Source of the DNA: Microbispora triticiradicis
GTDB lineage: Bacteria > Actinomycetota > Actinomycetes > Streptosporangiales > Streptosporangiaceae
Assembly: GCA_003260025.2 (NCBI GenBank)
Contig: QFZU02000005.1
Span: forward strand, 1-52,944
Reading direction: 5' to 3'
DNA length: 52,944 bases
A program made the translations under genes and the position numbers. Every line of letters starts with the position of its first letter. Within the stretch, counting starts at the first letter, position 1. The notes under the pieces are model-generated. The model was not told the origin of the DNA, did not search any database, and saw only the letters and a program-made list of their open reading frames with translations. Below are positions 31,942 to 44,233 of the stretch, in pieces.

Positions 31942-32910
31942 ATGCTGAAACTGGAGTTCACCGACGCCGACCTGCGCCAGATCACCGTGGCCGCCGCTCC
32001 TGACGCGGTGCTGGAAACGGCCCTCAGCGTGCGCCGGTTGCGTACCGGGCCCGGAGCCGGGACACGGTCGAGCCCCGGCTTGCGGCGGCTGCGCCACGTG
32101 GTGAACGGCAGCCTGGCGGCGCGGGCGGGGGTGCTCCTGGAGGTGGTCCCGCCCGACGGCTTCCTCCCGGATTTCCTGCTCCAGCCGGAGGCGCGTGACT
32201 TCGCCACCGGCGTCGAACTCGTCGGCCAGGTGCCGGCGAACCTGCTCGCCGCCGACCTCAGCGAGCTGCCCGCGTCTCCGCGGCCGAGCCGCTGGCTGCG
32301 GGAGCTGGCCTCCGGGGACGCCGCGGCACGGCGGACGCTCGCCGCCGACCTGCACAACTACTTCGGCTCGTCGCTGGCTCCCATGTGGCCGCTGGTCCAG
32401 GCCGGTGTCACCGCCGACCGCTCCCTGCGCGCCGAGACCCTGCTTCGCGGCGGCATCGACGCGTTGCTCGCCACGATCAGCCCCGGGTGGCACTGGCGGC
32501 CTCCCGTGCTGGAGATTCCCTCGCCGCTCGACTATCACATCCCGCTGTGCGGCCGCGGGCTGCTGCTGGTCCCCTCGTACTTCGCGCCGAAGGTCCTGCT
32601 GACCTGGCGTCCCGACCAGCCCACCGTGCTGGTCTACCCGCTGTGCCAGGACTACAGGGCCGGCTTCGCCGATGCCCTCGGCCCGCTGCTCGGGCGTACC
32701 CGGGCGGCGATCCTGGCCGCGCTGCGCGATCCGGCGACGACGACCGCCCTGGCGGAGCGGGTGGGGGTGTCGCTCGCCTCCGCGAGCCAGCACGCCACGG
32801 TCCTGCGCAACGCCGGGCTGGTCGCCACGACCCGGTCCGGCGGAGCCGTCCTGCACGCGCTGACCCCGTTGGGTGTGGCCCTCCTGCGGGGCGACGCGGC
32901 CGCCGGCTGA
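31942..32910 (+). CDS. ArsR-like winged-helix regulator with long N-terminal domain (DUF5937-type)
   Basis: 322 aa. ATG at 31942 (MLKLEFTDADLRQITV matches the usual N-terminus of the family); GTG 31930 is in frame. No SD is visible and TATCGT at about 31926 could serve as -10 for a leaderless message. The last ~75 residues are an ArsR/MarR-type winged helix (TRAAILAALRDPATTTALAERVGVSLASASQHATVLRNAGLVATT). The N-terminal ~240 residues form the large sensory or dimerisation region seen in actinobacterial DUF5937 regulators. A palindrome lies upstream. Ligand and targets unknown; divergent exporters often accompany such genes but none is present. Confidence 0.88.
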   Translation: MLKLEFTDADLRQITVAAAPDAVLETALSVRRLRTGPGAGTRSSPGLRRLRHVVNGSLAARAGVLLEVVPPDGFLPDFLLQPEARDFATGVELVGQVPANLLAADLSELPASPRPSRWLRELASGDAAARRTLAADLHNYFGSSLAPMWPLVQAGVTADRSLRAETLLRGGIDALLATISPGWHWRPPVLEIPSPLDYHIPLCGRGLLLVPSYFAPKVLLTWRPDQPTVLVYPLCQDYRAGFADALGPLLGRTRAAILAALRDPATTTALAERVGVSLASASQHATVLRNAGLVATTRSGGAVLHALTPLGVALLRGDAAAG

Positions 32911-32972
32911 GCCGCACCGGCCGGATCTCCCACGCGCTGCGTCACCTGTTTACCGCGTCACCTGTTCGGCGG

Positions 32973-34409
32973 TCACCCTGTCGGCTCGGGCAGCCGGGGA
33001 GCGGTCCGCCAGAAGCCGGTCGCCTGCTCGAACGCGTGCCCGAGGCGCAGGACGTCCATGTCGGCCCACGGCCGGCCGATGATCTGCAGGCCGACGGGGA
33101 GCCCGTCGGACGTGAAACCACAGGGCACCGACATCGCTGGCGCGTGCAGCGCGCTGATCCAGTAGCAGGAGCGCATCCAGGCCAGATAGTCGGGCATCTC
33201 CACCCCGGCCACCTCCGTGACGTACGGCTGCCCGATCGGGAACGGCGGCACCTGGCTCACGGGCGCCACCAGGAAGTCGTACCGTCCGAAGAAGCGCCGC
33301 ATGCGGTGCCAGAGCCGGGTGCGCAGGCGCTCGGCCCGCCCGAGGTCGGCTCCGGTGACCTTCCGCCCCTGCTCCACGTTCCACGCCACGTTGGGGCCCA
33401 CGTCGGGGAAGTCGCCGAAGGCGAGCGCGTAGTGCCACGACCGGTAGACGCGGAACGCCTCCTCCGCGTCGGACAGGTCCAGGTCCACCTGTTCGACCTT
33501 CACGCCGAGGCCGGTCAGCGCCTCCACCGCCCGCGCCGTCACCGCCGCGGTACGCGGGTCGACCGGCAGGCCCCCCAGATCGGGACTGAAGGCCACTCGG
33601 ACGGACGTGAGGTCCATGTCCAGAGGTTCCGTGAAGGCTGACCCGTCCTCACGAATCGAAAGCGGCGAGACCGGGTCGAACCCGGCGATGGCCGACATGA
33701 ACAGTGCCAGGTCGCCTGCTGTGCGGGCCATCGGTCCCGCGACGCTCAGCGTGAACCAGGCCGCCGTCGGCGACTTCGACGGCACCCGGCCGGGAGTCGG
33801 CCGCAGCCCCGCCACGTTGCAGAACGACGCGGGGTTGCGCAGCGAGCCGCCCATGTCCGAACCGTCGGCGAGCGGCACCATCCGGCAGGCCAGCGCCGCC
33901 GCGGCCCCGCCGCTGCTGCCGCCCGCGCTCTTCGACAGGTCGTAGGGGTTGCGGGTCGCGCCGAAGACCTCGTTGACCGTGTGCGACCCGGTGCCGAACT
34001 CGGGTGTGTTCGTCTTGCCGAGCGCGATCCCGCCCGCCTCGCGGATGCGCCGCACCAGCGGATCGTCCTCGACGGGAACGTGATCGGCGAACGCCCGCGA
34101 GCCGTACGTGGTCCGCACGCCCGCGGTGTCGGCGAGGTCCTTGTGCGCGACCGGGATGCCGTGCAGCGGCCCGCGCACCAGGCCGCGTGCGAGGTCCTCG
34201 TCGGCCCGTGCGGCCTGGTCGAGCGCCCGCTCAGCGGTTAACGTCACGATGGCATTGACCTGCGGATTCGTCTCCTCGATCCGCCGCAGGCACGCCTGCG
34301 TCAGCTCGACGGCGCTGACCTCCCGCGCTCTAAGCAGCGCGGCCATCTCCGTCGCCGTCAGGTCCGCCGGCCCGTCGTGGTGGCTGACATGTCCGCCGTG
34401 TTCGCTCAC
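32973..34409 (-). CDS. Amidase signature family amidohydrolase
   Basis: 478 aa, typical amidase length. GTG at 34409 with GGGGGAA SD. The Ser-cisSer-Lys triad is visible: Lys90 (PVAHKDL), cis-Ser in the GGSSGG loop (163-168), nucleophile Ser189 in DMGGSLRNPASFC. C-terminal VGLQIIGRPWADMDVLRLGHAFE is characteristic. Hydrolyses an amide to acid and ammonia; substrate cannot be deduced, and there is no gatB/gatC neighbour, so it is not the tRNA amidotransferase GatA. 74 bp upstream of the YbaK gene in the reading direction of both genes being minus; co-transcription is possible. Confidence 0.94.
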   Translation of the reverse strand: MSEHGGHVSHHDGPADLTATEMAALLRAREVSAVELTQACLRRIEETNPQVNAIVTLTAERALDQAARADEDLARGLVRGPLHGIPVAHKDLADTAGVRTTYGSRAFADHVPVEDDPLVRRIREAGGIALGKTNTPEFGTGSHTVNEVFGATRNPYDLSKSAGGSSGGAAAALACRMVPLADGSDMGGSLRNPASFCNVAGLRPTPGRVPSKSPTAAWFTLSVAGPMARTAGDLALFMSAIAGFDPVSPLSIREDGSAFTEPLDMDLTSVRVAFSPDLGGLPVDPRTAAVTARAVEALTGLGVKVEQVDLDLSDAEEAFRVYRSWHYALAFGDFPDVGPNVAWNVEQGRKVTGADLGRAERLRTRLWHRMRRFFGRYDFLVAPVSQVPPFPIGQPYVTEVAGVEMPDYLAWMRSCYWISALHAPAMSVPCGFTSDGLPVGLQIIGRPWADMDVLRLGHAFEQATGFWRTAPRLPEPTG

Positions 34410-34483
34410 ATTTCCCCCGTTCCTCGGCTATCGCCAGTGTTGAGGGGCGCGAGCCGTACCGGCGATGGCAACAGTCCACAGGT

Positions 34484-34981
34484 TCACACCCTGGCGATGG
34501 GGGCGGTCACCGCCTGCGCGAGCCGGACGAGGTTCTCCGGCGCGGTCTCGATCTGCAGGCCACGCCGCCCCGCGGAGAAGTAGACGGTCTCGAAGCCGAG
34601 CGCCGACTCGTCCACCACGGTCGGCAGCCGCTTGCGCTGGCCGAGCGGGCTGATGCCCCCGACGACGTAGCCGGTGATCCGCTCGACCTTGGCCGCGTCG
34701 GCCATGGCCGCCCGCTTGCCCTTGAGCGCCGCCGCGAACGCCTTGAGGTCGAGCTTGCCCGCCACCGGCACGACCGCGACCGCCAGACCCGCCTCGGTCT
34801 CCGCCACCAGCGTCTTGAAGATCCGCTCGTACGGCACTCCGAGCGCGTCGGCCGCCTCCTCGCCGTACGCCTGCGCGTTCGGGTCGTGGTCATAGGGGTG
34901 GAGGGTGAATTCCGCCTTCGCCTGCGTGAGAGCGACCGTCGCCGGAGTGCTCTGGCCGCCCTTGCTCTTGGTCTTGCTCAC
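34484..34981 (-). CDS. ybaK: YbaK/EbsC family Cys-tRNA(Pro)/Cys-tRNA(Cys) deacylase
   Basis: 165 aa. GTG at 34981 (MSKTKSKGG); weak SD. Trans-editing domain: HPYDHDPNAQAYGEEAADALG, PYERIFKTLV with the conserved catalytic Lys, and GGISPLGQRKRLPTVVDESAL. Removes Cys mischarged on tRNA(Pro) in translation quality control, cytosolic. Sits alone between the amidase and a repeat-containing spacer. Confidence 0.93.
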   Translation of the reverse strand: MSKTKSKGGQSTPATVALTQAKAEFTLHPYDHDPNAQAYGEEAADALGVPYERIFKTLVAETEAGLAVAVVPVAGKLDLKAFAAALKGKRAAMADAAKVERITGYVVGGISPLGQRKRLPTVVDESALGFETVYFSAGRRGLQIETAPENLVRLAQAVTAPIARV

Positions 34982-35279
34982 GACCGCAAGCCTAACGGCG
35001 TCGCTCCCGCTGTCCCTCGTCCCCGCTGTCGCCCGCCCCGACTGCTGGCCGCCCCGTCTGTGCCGATCCCGTCTGTGCCGACCCCGCGCGCCGTGCTTGC
35101 CCGTGCCCCGTCTGCCCGTGCCCCGTCTGCCCGTGCCCCGTCTGCCCGTGCCCCTCTGGCCGTTGCCCTGCCTGCCCATCCCCGCCCCGGCTGTCCGTGC
35201 CGAACTTGCCCGCGCCGGTATCCCCTGGCGCCGGCCGGGGCAGGGCATGGGTTGGCCAGGGGTGGCCGTACCAGCGGGC
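34982..35279. other. Non-coding spacer with short tandem repeats
   Basis: 298 bp between ybaK start and the HNH gene stop. Three exact copies of the 15-mer ccgtgccccgtctgc occupy 35101-35145, flanked by degenerate copies from about 35050 to 35175. Open frames across it are repeat-derived and not credible genes. It should hold the ybaK promoter. Confidence 0.6.
35101..35145. repeat. 15-bp tandem repeat, 3 perfect copies
   Basis: Exact units at 35101, 35116 and 35131, with further partial units on both sides; noncoding. Confidence 0.85.
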
Positions 35280-37187
35280 TCACTCGCGTTGCCGGAAGGA
35301 GGCGAAGCGGCCAAGGTAGGTGAAGCCCCAGCGGTCTTCGCCGACCTTCCGCCGCAGGTAGCGGCCGGGACGGCGATAGCGGTCACGATTGTGGAACTGG
35401 CAGGCCGGTCCCAGCAGCTTCAGGTCGGTCAACCCTCCGCTGCTCCAGTTGTCGGCGTGGTCGATCTCGCACATCGTGGCGGGCAGCGGGCAGCCGTCCA
35501 CCCAGCAGGTGGCGTATCGGGCGAAGACCGCCCGGCGCTGTGCGGTTGTGGCAAGGCGGACCTTCCGCCCCATGTCGAGCACCTGCCCGTCGGCGTCCAT
35601 GACGATCCGGACCAGGGTGCTGGTACGAGCCAGACGGTGCACGCTGGAAACGGGCAGCATCTGCCCGGTCGCCAGCAACAACCCGGGCGCGGTTCCGAGC
35701 AGCGCCCACGCCAGAGCCGTCGGTGTGCCGGGCCCTCCCTCCGGTTCGTTCGGTGGTCCCTTCGGTTCGCCTGGTATCTCGCCAGGTCCGCCTGGTGTTT
35801 CTCCCGGCTCGCCTGGTGTCTCTCCTACGCTGTGGGACGCTCCGGGAGCTTCTTTCGACTGCTCAGGCTCCGGCTTCGGCCCTGGCACAGCTCCTGGCGG
35901 CGTCCCCGCGGCTGCTTCCTCTTCTGCGTGCCACGTGTTGCCGTGCTCATCTCCATGCTCATCTGCGCGCCCACCAGAGGGCCCACCAGAGGGCCAACTA
36001 GGGCAGGGGCGGCAGGCGTCATGAACGGGGTCGGTTTGGGGGCTGTCACCCGGAACCCGGTCAGCAAGATCGTCGTCGGCCGTAGCGGAACTCTCCGGGC
36101 CGCTGTTCCGGGAGCAGCCAGATTCGGCCTTCTTCGCGCGGACCGGTTCCTCGCCGGGAACGGGGCCGTCGTGGGGGGCCGGCTCTTCGGCGGGAACAGG
36201 GCTCTCGGCAGGATCAGAGCCCTCGGCGGGCACGGGGCCATCGGTGGGAAGGGACTCGGCTCTGACCATCACAAGCAGTTCGGCGGCGACCTTCTGCCCG
36301 AGGAGCGCGATGAAGGCGTCCGCGTTGCGTACCCGTCGCGGCCGGTCATCGCCCTCGGTTCTGGGCTTGCCGTATGTCTGCAGCAACGCCATCAGGCGCG
36401 CGGCCGCCTCGCGGGGAAGATAGAACTGCCCTTCCACTCCGCCGTTCTTGGTCGGACGTACCGTCATGAAACGCCGCTGGTAGTCGGCTTGCTCATCCTG
36501 TTCTTCCCCGTCAGGATCCAGCACCGCCCGCAGGTACCGTCCCGCCTTGGATACCTCTGCGGCGGTCGCCTTTTTGGCCAGCTCCACCAGAATCGGCTCG
36601 GCCAGCGCGGCATTCTCGTCCGACAGCCCGGCCGTCGCGGCGCAGATGGCCTCCGCCACCCCGGCCGTCATCTCGCCTGCGGCGAACCGCCGCGCCACAT
36701 CCGGCAGCCGGGGCAGCTCCTCGCTGAGAGTCAGCAAACGACTCGCTCCGGGCGTGCTCATTCCGCCGGCGGTGCGCAACCAGGTGCGCGTGGAGGCGTG
36801 CCCATGCTGCTTGGCCTCTCCCGTTCTATGTACGCGGCCGACACGCTCGGCCAGCGCACTTGTGATCCGGTCGCGGGCGAACAGCAGGTCCTCGGCTTCG
36901 GCCATGCAAATCTCCGCCGCATCCGGCGCCGGCATCAACGCCAACGCCTGCGCCGTCTCTCGCAACGATGCCACCAGCATCCAAGACGACCGTCCCCGGG
37001 CCGCTGGCACGACCACCGGCGTCGGCATCCGCCGAAGCCCTGGTGTCATCAGATCCAATGCCATCAGATCCAGCGCCATCAAATTCACGGTCGCTGGGTC
37101 CGCTATCCCCGGGCGCGCTGCTGGTGTATTCGTGGTCAGCGCCAGGACCGGCCGTCCCGCCGCCGGTCGCGTCGTGTTTGGTGTCAT
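35280..37187 (-). CDS. DUF222/HNH endonuclease domain protein (13E12-like), start or frame uncertain
   Basis: About 635 aa from ATG 37187. DUF222 domain about residues 65-290 (SLRETAQALALMPAPDAAE, GGMSTPGASRLLTLSEELPRLPD, ITSALAERVG), then about 190 residues of Glu/Pro/Gly-rich low complexity (PGEPGETPGGPGEIPGEP), then a C-terminal HNH nuclease: RRAVFARYATCWVDGCPLPATMCEIDH, N, LLGPACQFHNRDRYRR. The same layout occurs in the mycobacterial 13E12 repeat family. Start problem: the best SD (GAGGAGG) and ATG (37239) open a different frame (MGLFGFDPGDLHRSNK...), while the DUF222 frame has only GTG 37244, which abuts that SD, or internal ATGs. Either a frameshift separates the true N-terminus, or translation starts at 37187. 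Its upstream DNA is notably AT-richer than its neighbours. Confidence 0.8.
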   Translation of the reverse strand: MTPNTTRPAAGRPVLALTTNTPAARPGIADPATVNLMALDLMALDLMTPGLRRMPTPVVVPAARGRSSWMLVASLRETAQALALMPAPDAAEICMAEAEDLLFARDRITSALAERVGRVHRTGEAKQHGHASTRTWLRTAGGMSTPGASRLLTLSEELPRLPDVARRFAAGEMTAGVAEAICAATAGLSDENAALAEPILVELAKKATAAEVSKAGRYLRAVLDPDGEEQDEQADYQRRFMTVRPTKNGGVEGQFYLPREAAARLMALLQTYGKPRTEGDDRPRRVRNADAFIALLGQKVAAELLVMVRAESLPTDGPVPAEGSDPAESPVPAEEPAPHDGPVPGEEPVRAKKAESGCSRNSGPESSATADDDLADRVPGDSPQTDPVHDACRPCPSWPSGGPSGGRADEHGDEHGNTWHAEEEAAAGTPPGAVPGPKPEPEQSKEAPGASHSVGETPGEPGETPGGPGEIPGEPKGPPNEPEGGPGTPTALAWALLGTAPGLLLATGQMLPVSSVHRLARTSTLVRIVMDADGQVLDMGRKVRLATTAQRRAVFARYATCWVDGCPLPATMCEIDHADNWSSGGLTDLKLLGPACQFHNRDRYRRPGRYLRRKVGEDRWGFTYLGRFASFRQRE

Positions 37188-37244
37188 CGCATTTATTCGA
37201 ACGATGAAGGTCGCCAGGATCAAAGCCGAACAGGCCCATGGCAC

Positions 37245-37507
37245 CTCCTCATCTTCTTATTCGAAATCCTGTATGAATTCTCCCATGCCTCCTGCTGTCG
37301 AGAACAGCCTCGACCATTGAATTGTTGGAGTTACAGGTCACCGTCGATGAAAAGGATTTTCAGTGATATTTTCCAAATTCGACCATTTTTGTCCCGTTCT
37401 GTGAGCGCGCCTGTAGCGGCACCCCAGAGGGTGAAACGCACGATGGCAGCCGCGCGGGTGGGATGGGCAGGGCCGCGGCGGCGTAGGCGGCGTATAGGGG
37501 TGGGTAG
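37245..37507. other. AT-richer upstream region of HNH gene
   Basis: Intergenic; about 37180-37410 is the least GC-rich stretch seen in the window and presumably contains the HNH gene promoter. No gene, tRNA or LexA-type box was found here. Confidence 0.5.
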
Positions 37508-37850
37508 GCCTCGGTGCCGTCAGTCCGGGCGGTGCAGGCCCAGGCGCAGGGAGGGGTGCGGCAGAGGCGGTGTGGTCAGGGCGCGGGCTGCGGCCGGGCA
37601 CCGCGTTCTGAACGGCGGCGCAAACGTGTCAGGCCTCGGTGCCGTCCGGCCGGGCGGCGCCGCCCAGGCGCAGGGAGGGGTGCGGCAGAGGCGGTGTGGT
37701 CAGGGCGCGGGCTGCGGCCGGGCGCCGCGTTCTGAGTGGCGGCGCAAAGGTGTCAGGCCTCGGTGCCGTCCGGCCGGGCGGCGCCGCCCAGGCGCAGGGA
37801 GGGTGCGGCGGGCTCAGTCTGGTCGGGACGCGGGCCGCGTCAGGGCGCTG
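37508..37850. repeat. Tandem repeat of ~124-125 bp, 2.7 copies
   Basis: Units beginning gcctcggtgccgt at 37508, 37633 and 37757; the first two full copies are very similar over the whole unit, the third diverges after about 50 bp. Noncoding; apparent open frames in it are repeats of the same 41-codon string. Confidence 0.9.
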
Positions 37851-38048
37851 TCAGGGCGTCGCGCCAGGCCGCCGCGTCTGCGCTGTCAAGGTGCCGCGCC
37901 AGGGCACCACGTCAGAGGGCTGTCCGGGTGCCGCGCCGGGCCGCCGCCTCTGAGCGCTGTCCGGGTGCCGCGCCAGGGCCGCCGCAGCTAAGTGCTGTCA
38001 GGGCGCCTGCCAGTGCGCCGCATCTGCGCTGTCAGGGCGCCGCGTCTG
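37846..38048. repeat. Degenerate ~36-bp tandem repeat array, about 5-6 units
   Basis: Units of the form gctgtcagggcgccgcgccagggccgccgc-n-tctg, lengths about 33-40 bp. The last unit overlaps the 3' end of the maltokinase-cap gene (stop at 38032), so the array looks like serial duplication of that gene's terminus. Confidence 0.75.
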
Positions 38049-38754
38049 GGATGACAGCGAACACTGCCCGGGTCTCGGTGCCGTCCGGGAGGCGCCAGCC
38101 CGCCGTCACGTGTCCCTGAGCCCCCGTCGCGTTCTCTTCGCCGGGCCGCAGCACGCGGTTCACCCGGATCACCAGCCGTCCGTCCTGGTCCCGCTGCGGG
38201 TCTTCCCCCGAGCCTGCCCGTACGACCGAGTCTGCCTGTACGACCGAGCCCGCCCGTACGACGATGTCGGTGCATCGCGGACCGTCGGTCGCGGCCGTCG
38301 ACGTGATCGGGCCGGTGATCGCCGGTCCCGTGAAGCCGCTGACGACGGAGGGGTCGGGGGTGTCGCTCACGCTCTGGGCCTGTGGCTCGGCCTCGCCCAG
38401 GAGGAGCGCCAGAAGTTGTGCGACGAGGACCGGGTCATGGGCGCCGTCGTAGACCCACCGAGGCCCCAGCACCCCGTGCTCCGTCGTACCGATGAGGGCG
38501 TGGTCCGCTCCGTCGAGCGGCGCCCCCCGGTAGCTGAGCGGCACGAGGTAGGAGAGCGGCTCGTCACCGGACTCGTCGGTGACGACCATGAACTCGATGC
38601 CGACCTCACCCTGCGGATCGTCCAGCCGGAAGCCGCCGGCCCTGGCGAGTTCCGGGCGGCGCTCCCCGCCTTCGTACCAGGGTTGGGCGGGAAGCCACGC
38701 GGTGAGGAGCTCCAGCTTGCCGGGTGTCAGCGTGGTCTTGTGGATGACAGCCAT
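38032..38754 (-). CDS. Maltokinase N-terminal cap-like domain protein
   Basis: 240 aa cytoplasmic protein. ATG at 38754 (MAVIHKTTLTPGKLELL). Residues 1-130 match the maltokinase/1,4-alpha-glucan-branching-associated cap domain: LTAWLPAQPWYEG, RAGGFRLDDPQGEVGIEFMVV, LSYRGAPLDGADHALIGTTEHGVLGPRWVYDGAHDP. The kinase domain of maltokinase (Pep2/Mak) is absent, so this is a stand-alone cap protein, as found in many actinobacteria, often mis-annotated as branching enzyme. A variable acidic C-terminal part contains an 18-bp repeat-encoded segment (38216-38266). Role unknown; possibly binds a sugar or kinase. Confidence 0.85.
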   Translation of the reverse strand: MAVIHKTTLTPGKLELLTAWLPAQPWYEGGERRPELARAGGFRLDDPQGEVGIEFMVVTDESGDEPLSYLVPLSYRGAPLDGADHALIGTTEHGVLGPRWVYDGAHDPVLVAQLLALLLGEAEPQAQSVSDTPDPSVVSGFTGPAITGPITSTAATDGPRCTDIVVRAGSVVQADSVVRAGSGEDPQRDQDGRLVIRVNRVLRPGEENATGAQGHVTAGWRLPDGTETRAVFAVIPDAAP

Positions 38755-38849
38755 AGCTCGAAGCCCTCCGTCGCGATCTCGCCACCATGCCGTCCCCCGC
38801 CGCTGGTGCCGCGAGCCGGTGGTGATCAGGATCTTACAGGCGCCGGTGA

Positions 38850-42807
<3,958 letters not shown>

Positions 42808-42808
<1 letters not shown>

Positions 42809-42960
42809 TGACCTTCGCGTCCGGTGGCATGATCTTCATCGCGCTCTTCCTGATCGGCGGGGTCGTCTCCGGCATCCGGCAGGGGATCAAGCTGCTGGCG
42901 GCGATCGCCGGCGTCGGCGCGGCCCTGGCACTTACCGCGGGAGTGATGTGGTGGCAATGA
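42808..42960 (+). CDS. 50-aa membrane protein inside his operon
   Basis: 50 codons from ATG 42808 (TGATG overlap with hisB) to TGA 42958-42960 (ATGA overlap with hisH). Two hydrophobic segments: [16 protein letters not shown] and [16 protein letters not shown], joined by RQGIKLL. The perfect coupling on both sides argues that it is translated. Small membrane proteins are known between hisB and hisH in other actinomycetes; function unknown. Confidence 0.8.
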
Positions 42961-43589
42961 GCAGGCGTGTGGTGGTGCTCGACTACGGGTCGGGCAACCT
43001 CCGGTCCGCGGAGCGGGCGCTCGCCCGGGTGGGCGCCGACGTGACGGTCACCGCCGACTTCGACGAGGCCCTGGAGGCGGACGGGCTCGTCGTCCCCGGC
43101 GTCGGGGCGTTCGCCGCCTGCATGGAGGGGCTGAAGAGCGTGCGCGGCGACCAGATCGTGGGGCGCCGCCTGTCCGGTGGCCGGCCGGTGCTCGGCATCT
43201 GCGTCGGCATGCAGATCCTCTTCGGCAAGGGCGTCGAGCACGGCGTCCACACGGAGGGCTGCGGCGAGTGGCCGGGCACGGTCGAGCGGCTCGACGCGCC
43301 CGTGCTGCCCCACATGGGCTGGAACACCGTGACCGCCCCGGAGGGCAGCGCGCTGTTCCAGGGGCTGGACGAGGCGACCCGCTTCTACTTCGTGCACTCC
43401 TACGGGGTGCGGAAGTGGCTGCTCCAGACGGGCGACGGCTTCCGTGAACCGCTGGTCACCTGGGCCGAGCACGGCGTGCCGTTCGTGGCCGCCGTCGAGA
43501 ACGGGCCGCTCATGGCGACCCAGTTCCACCCGGAGAAGTCCGGGGACGCGGGCGCCCGGCTGCTGTCCAACTGGCTCAACACGCTGTGA
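42957..43589 (+). CDS. hisH: Imidazole glycerol phosphate synthase, glutaminase subunit
   Basis: 210 aa class I glutamine amidotransferase that supplies ammonia to HisF. ATG 42957 preferred (ATGA overlap) over in-frame GTG 42948. Catalytic triad: nucleophile Cys in [10 protein letters not shown], His and Glu in [10 protein letters not shown]-terminal [12 protein letters not shown] is the family signature. Partner hisF is about 1.9 kb downstream in the same operon. Confidence 0.97.
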   Translation: MSRRVVVLDYGSGNLRSAERALARVGADVTVTADFDEALEADGLVVPGVGAFAACMEGLKSVRGDQIVGRRLSGGRPVLGICVGMQILFGKGVEHGVHTEGCGEWPGTVERLDAPVLPHMGWNTVTAPEGSALFQGLDEATRFYFVHSYGVRKWLLQTGDGFREPLVTWAEHGVPFVAAVENGPLMATQFHPEKSGDAGARLLSNWLNTL

Positions 43590-43813
43590 GCGTGCGCGGC
43601 CCGCGGAAACCCGGTACGGCGGTGCGACACTGGGGAGCGGCGGCGCGCGACACGGAGAAGAACACGGCGAGGAACACGCCCAGGAACGCGGGCAGAAACA
43701 TGGGCTCCGACCTGGACACGGACCTGGAAACGGACCTGGAAACGGACATGGGCGCGGCCGGGCCCGGCTATAACCGTGACCAGAGCCCTGACCGCGGCTG
43801 TGACCAAGCCTGA
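43586..43813 (+). CDS. Doubtful 75-codon ORF with DLETDLETD repeats
   Basis: GTG 43586 overlaps the hisH stop as GTGA, which is what a real coupled gene would show, but the product is low complexity: Arg/Asn-rich, then a 12-bp tandem repeat (43709-43744, three copies) encoding DLDT/DLET units, with no domain. Codon bias is weaker than in the flanking his genes. It may be a degenerate coding sequence filling the only large gap (43590-43866) of the operon. Confidence 0.25.
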   Translation: MSVRGPRKPGTAVRHWGAAARDTEKNTARNTPRNAGRNMGSDLDTDLETDLETDMGAAGPGYNRDQSPDRGCDQA

Positions 43814-43866
43814 CCAGAGCGTGACCAGGACCAGGGCGTGACCGGAAGACCTGAGCGGGAGGCTCG

Positions 43867-44229
43867 ATGAGCAAGGAGCGGGCCCGCCGGAGGGCGGAGC
43901 GCGAGGCCGAGCGCGAGCGCCTCGCGGCGGCCCGCGCCGAACGCGAGGCGAGGGCCGCCAGGCGGCGCGAGCTGCGTGACAGGCTCGTCGGGCCCATCCG
44001 GACCGCGGTGCTCCCGCGCCCCGCCCGACCGGTGCGGGTCGCCCGGCAGCGGGGGTATCTCGCCCGCCGCCGCCGCACGGAGAACGGGGTCGCGGTCACG
44101 CTGTGGTTCCTCGTCCAGGCGCTCGCCTGGATCCTGTTCGAGTCGTGGATGGCCCGGCTGGGCGTCTTCCTCGGCTCGATCCTGCTGCTCCCGGTGCTCG
44201 TCACCATCGTTTTCGACCGGAGGTCATGA
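43867..44229 (+). CDS. Small basic coiled-coil membrane protein in his operon
   Basis: 120 aa; ATG at 43867 with GGGAGG SD. Residues 1-40 are a very Arg/Glu/Ala-rich helix ([20 protein letters not shown]), likely coiled coil; residues about 76-115 form two TM helices ([17 protein letters not shown] and [19 protein letters not shown]). Ends 4 bp before hisA. Not recognised as a named family; a conserved hypothetical in actinomycete his operons is plausible. Confidence 0.8.
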   Translation: MSKERARRRAEREAERERLAAARAEREARAARRRELRDRLVGPIRTAVLPRPARPVRVARQRGYLARRRRTENGVAVTLWFLVQALAWILFESWMARLGVFLGSILLLPVLVTIVFDRRS

Positions 44230-44233
44230 CCAA

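Noticed and set aside
37180..37300. LexA/SOS box upstream of the HNH gene
   Set aside because: A TCGAAC half site occurs near 37197, but no properly spaced GTTCGA partner follows.
37508..38048. CRISPR-like array
   Set aside because: Units are contiguous tandem repeats without unique spacers, and no cas genes are nearby.
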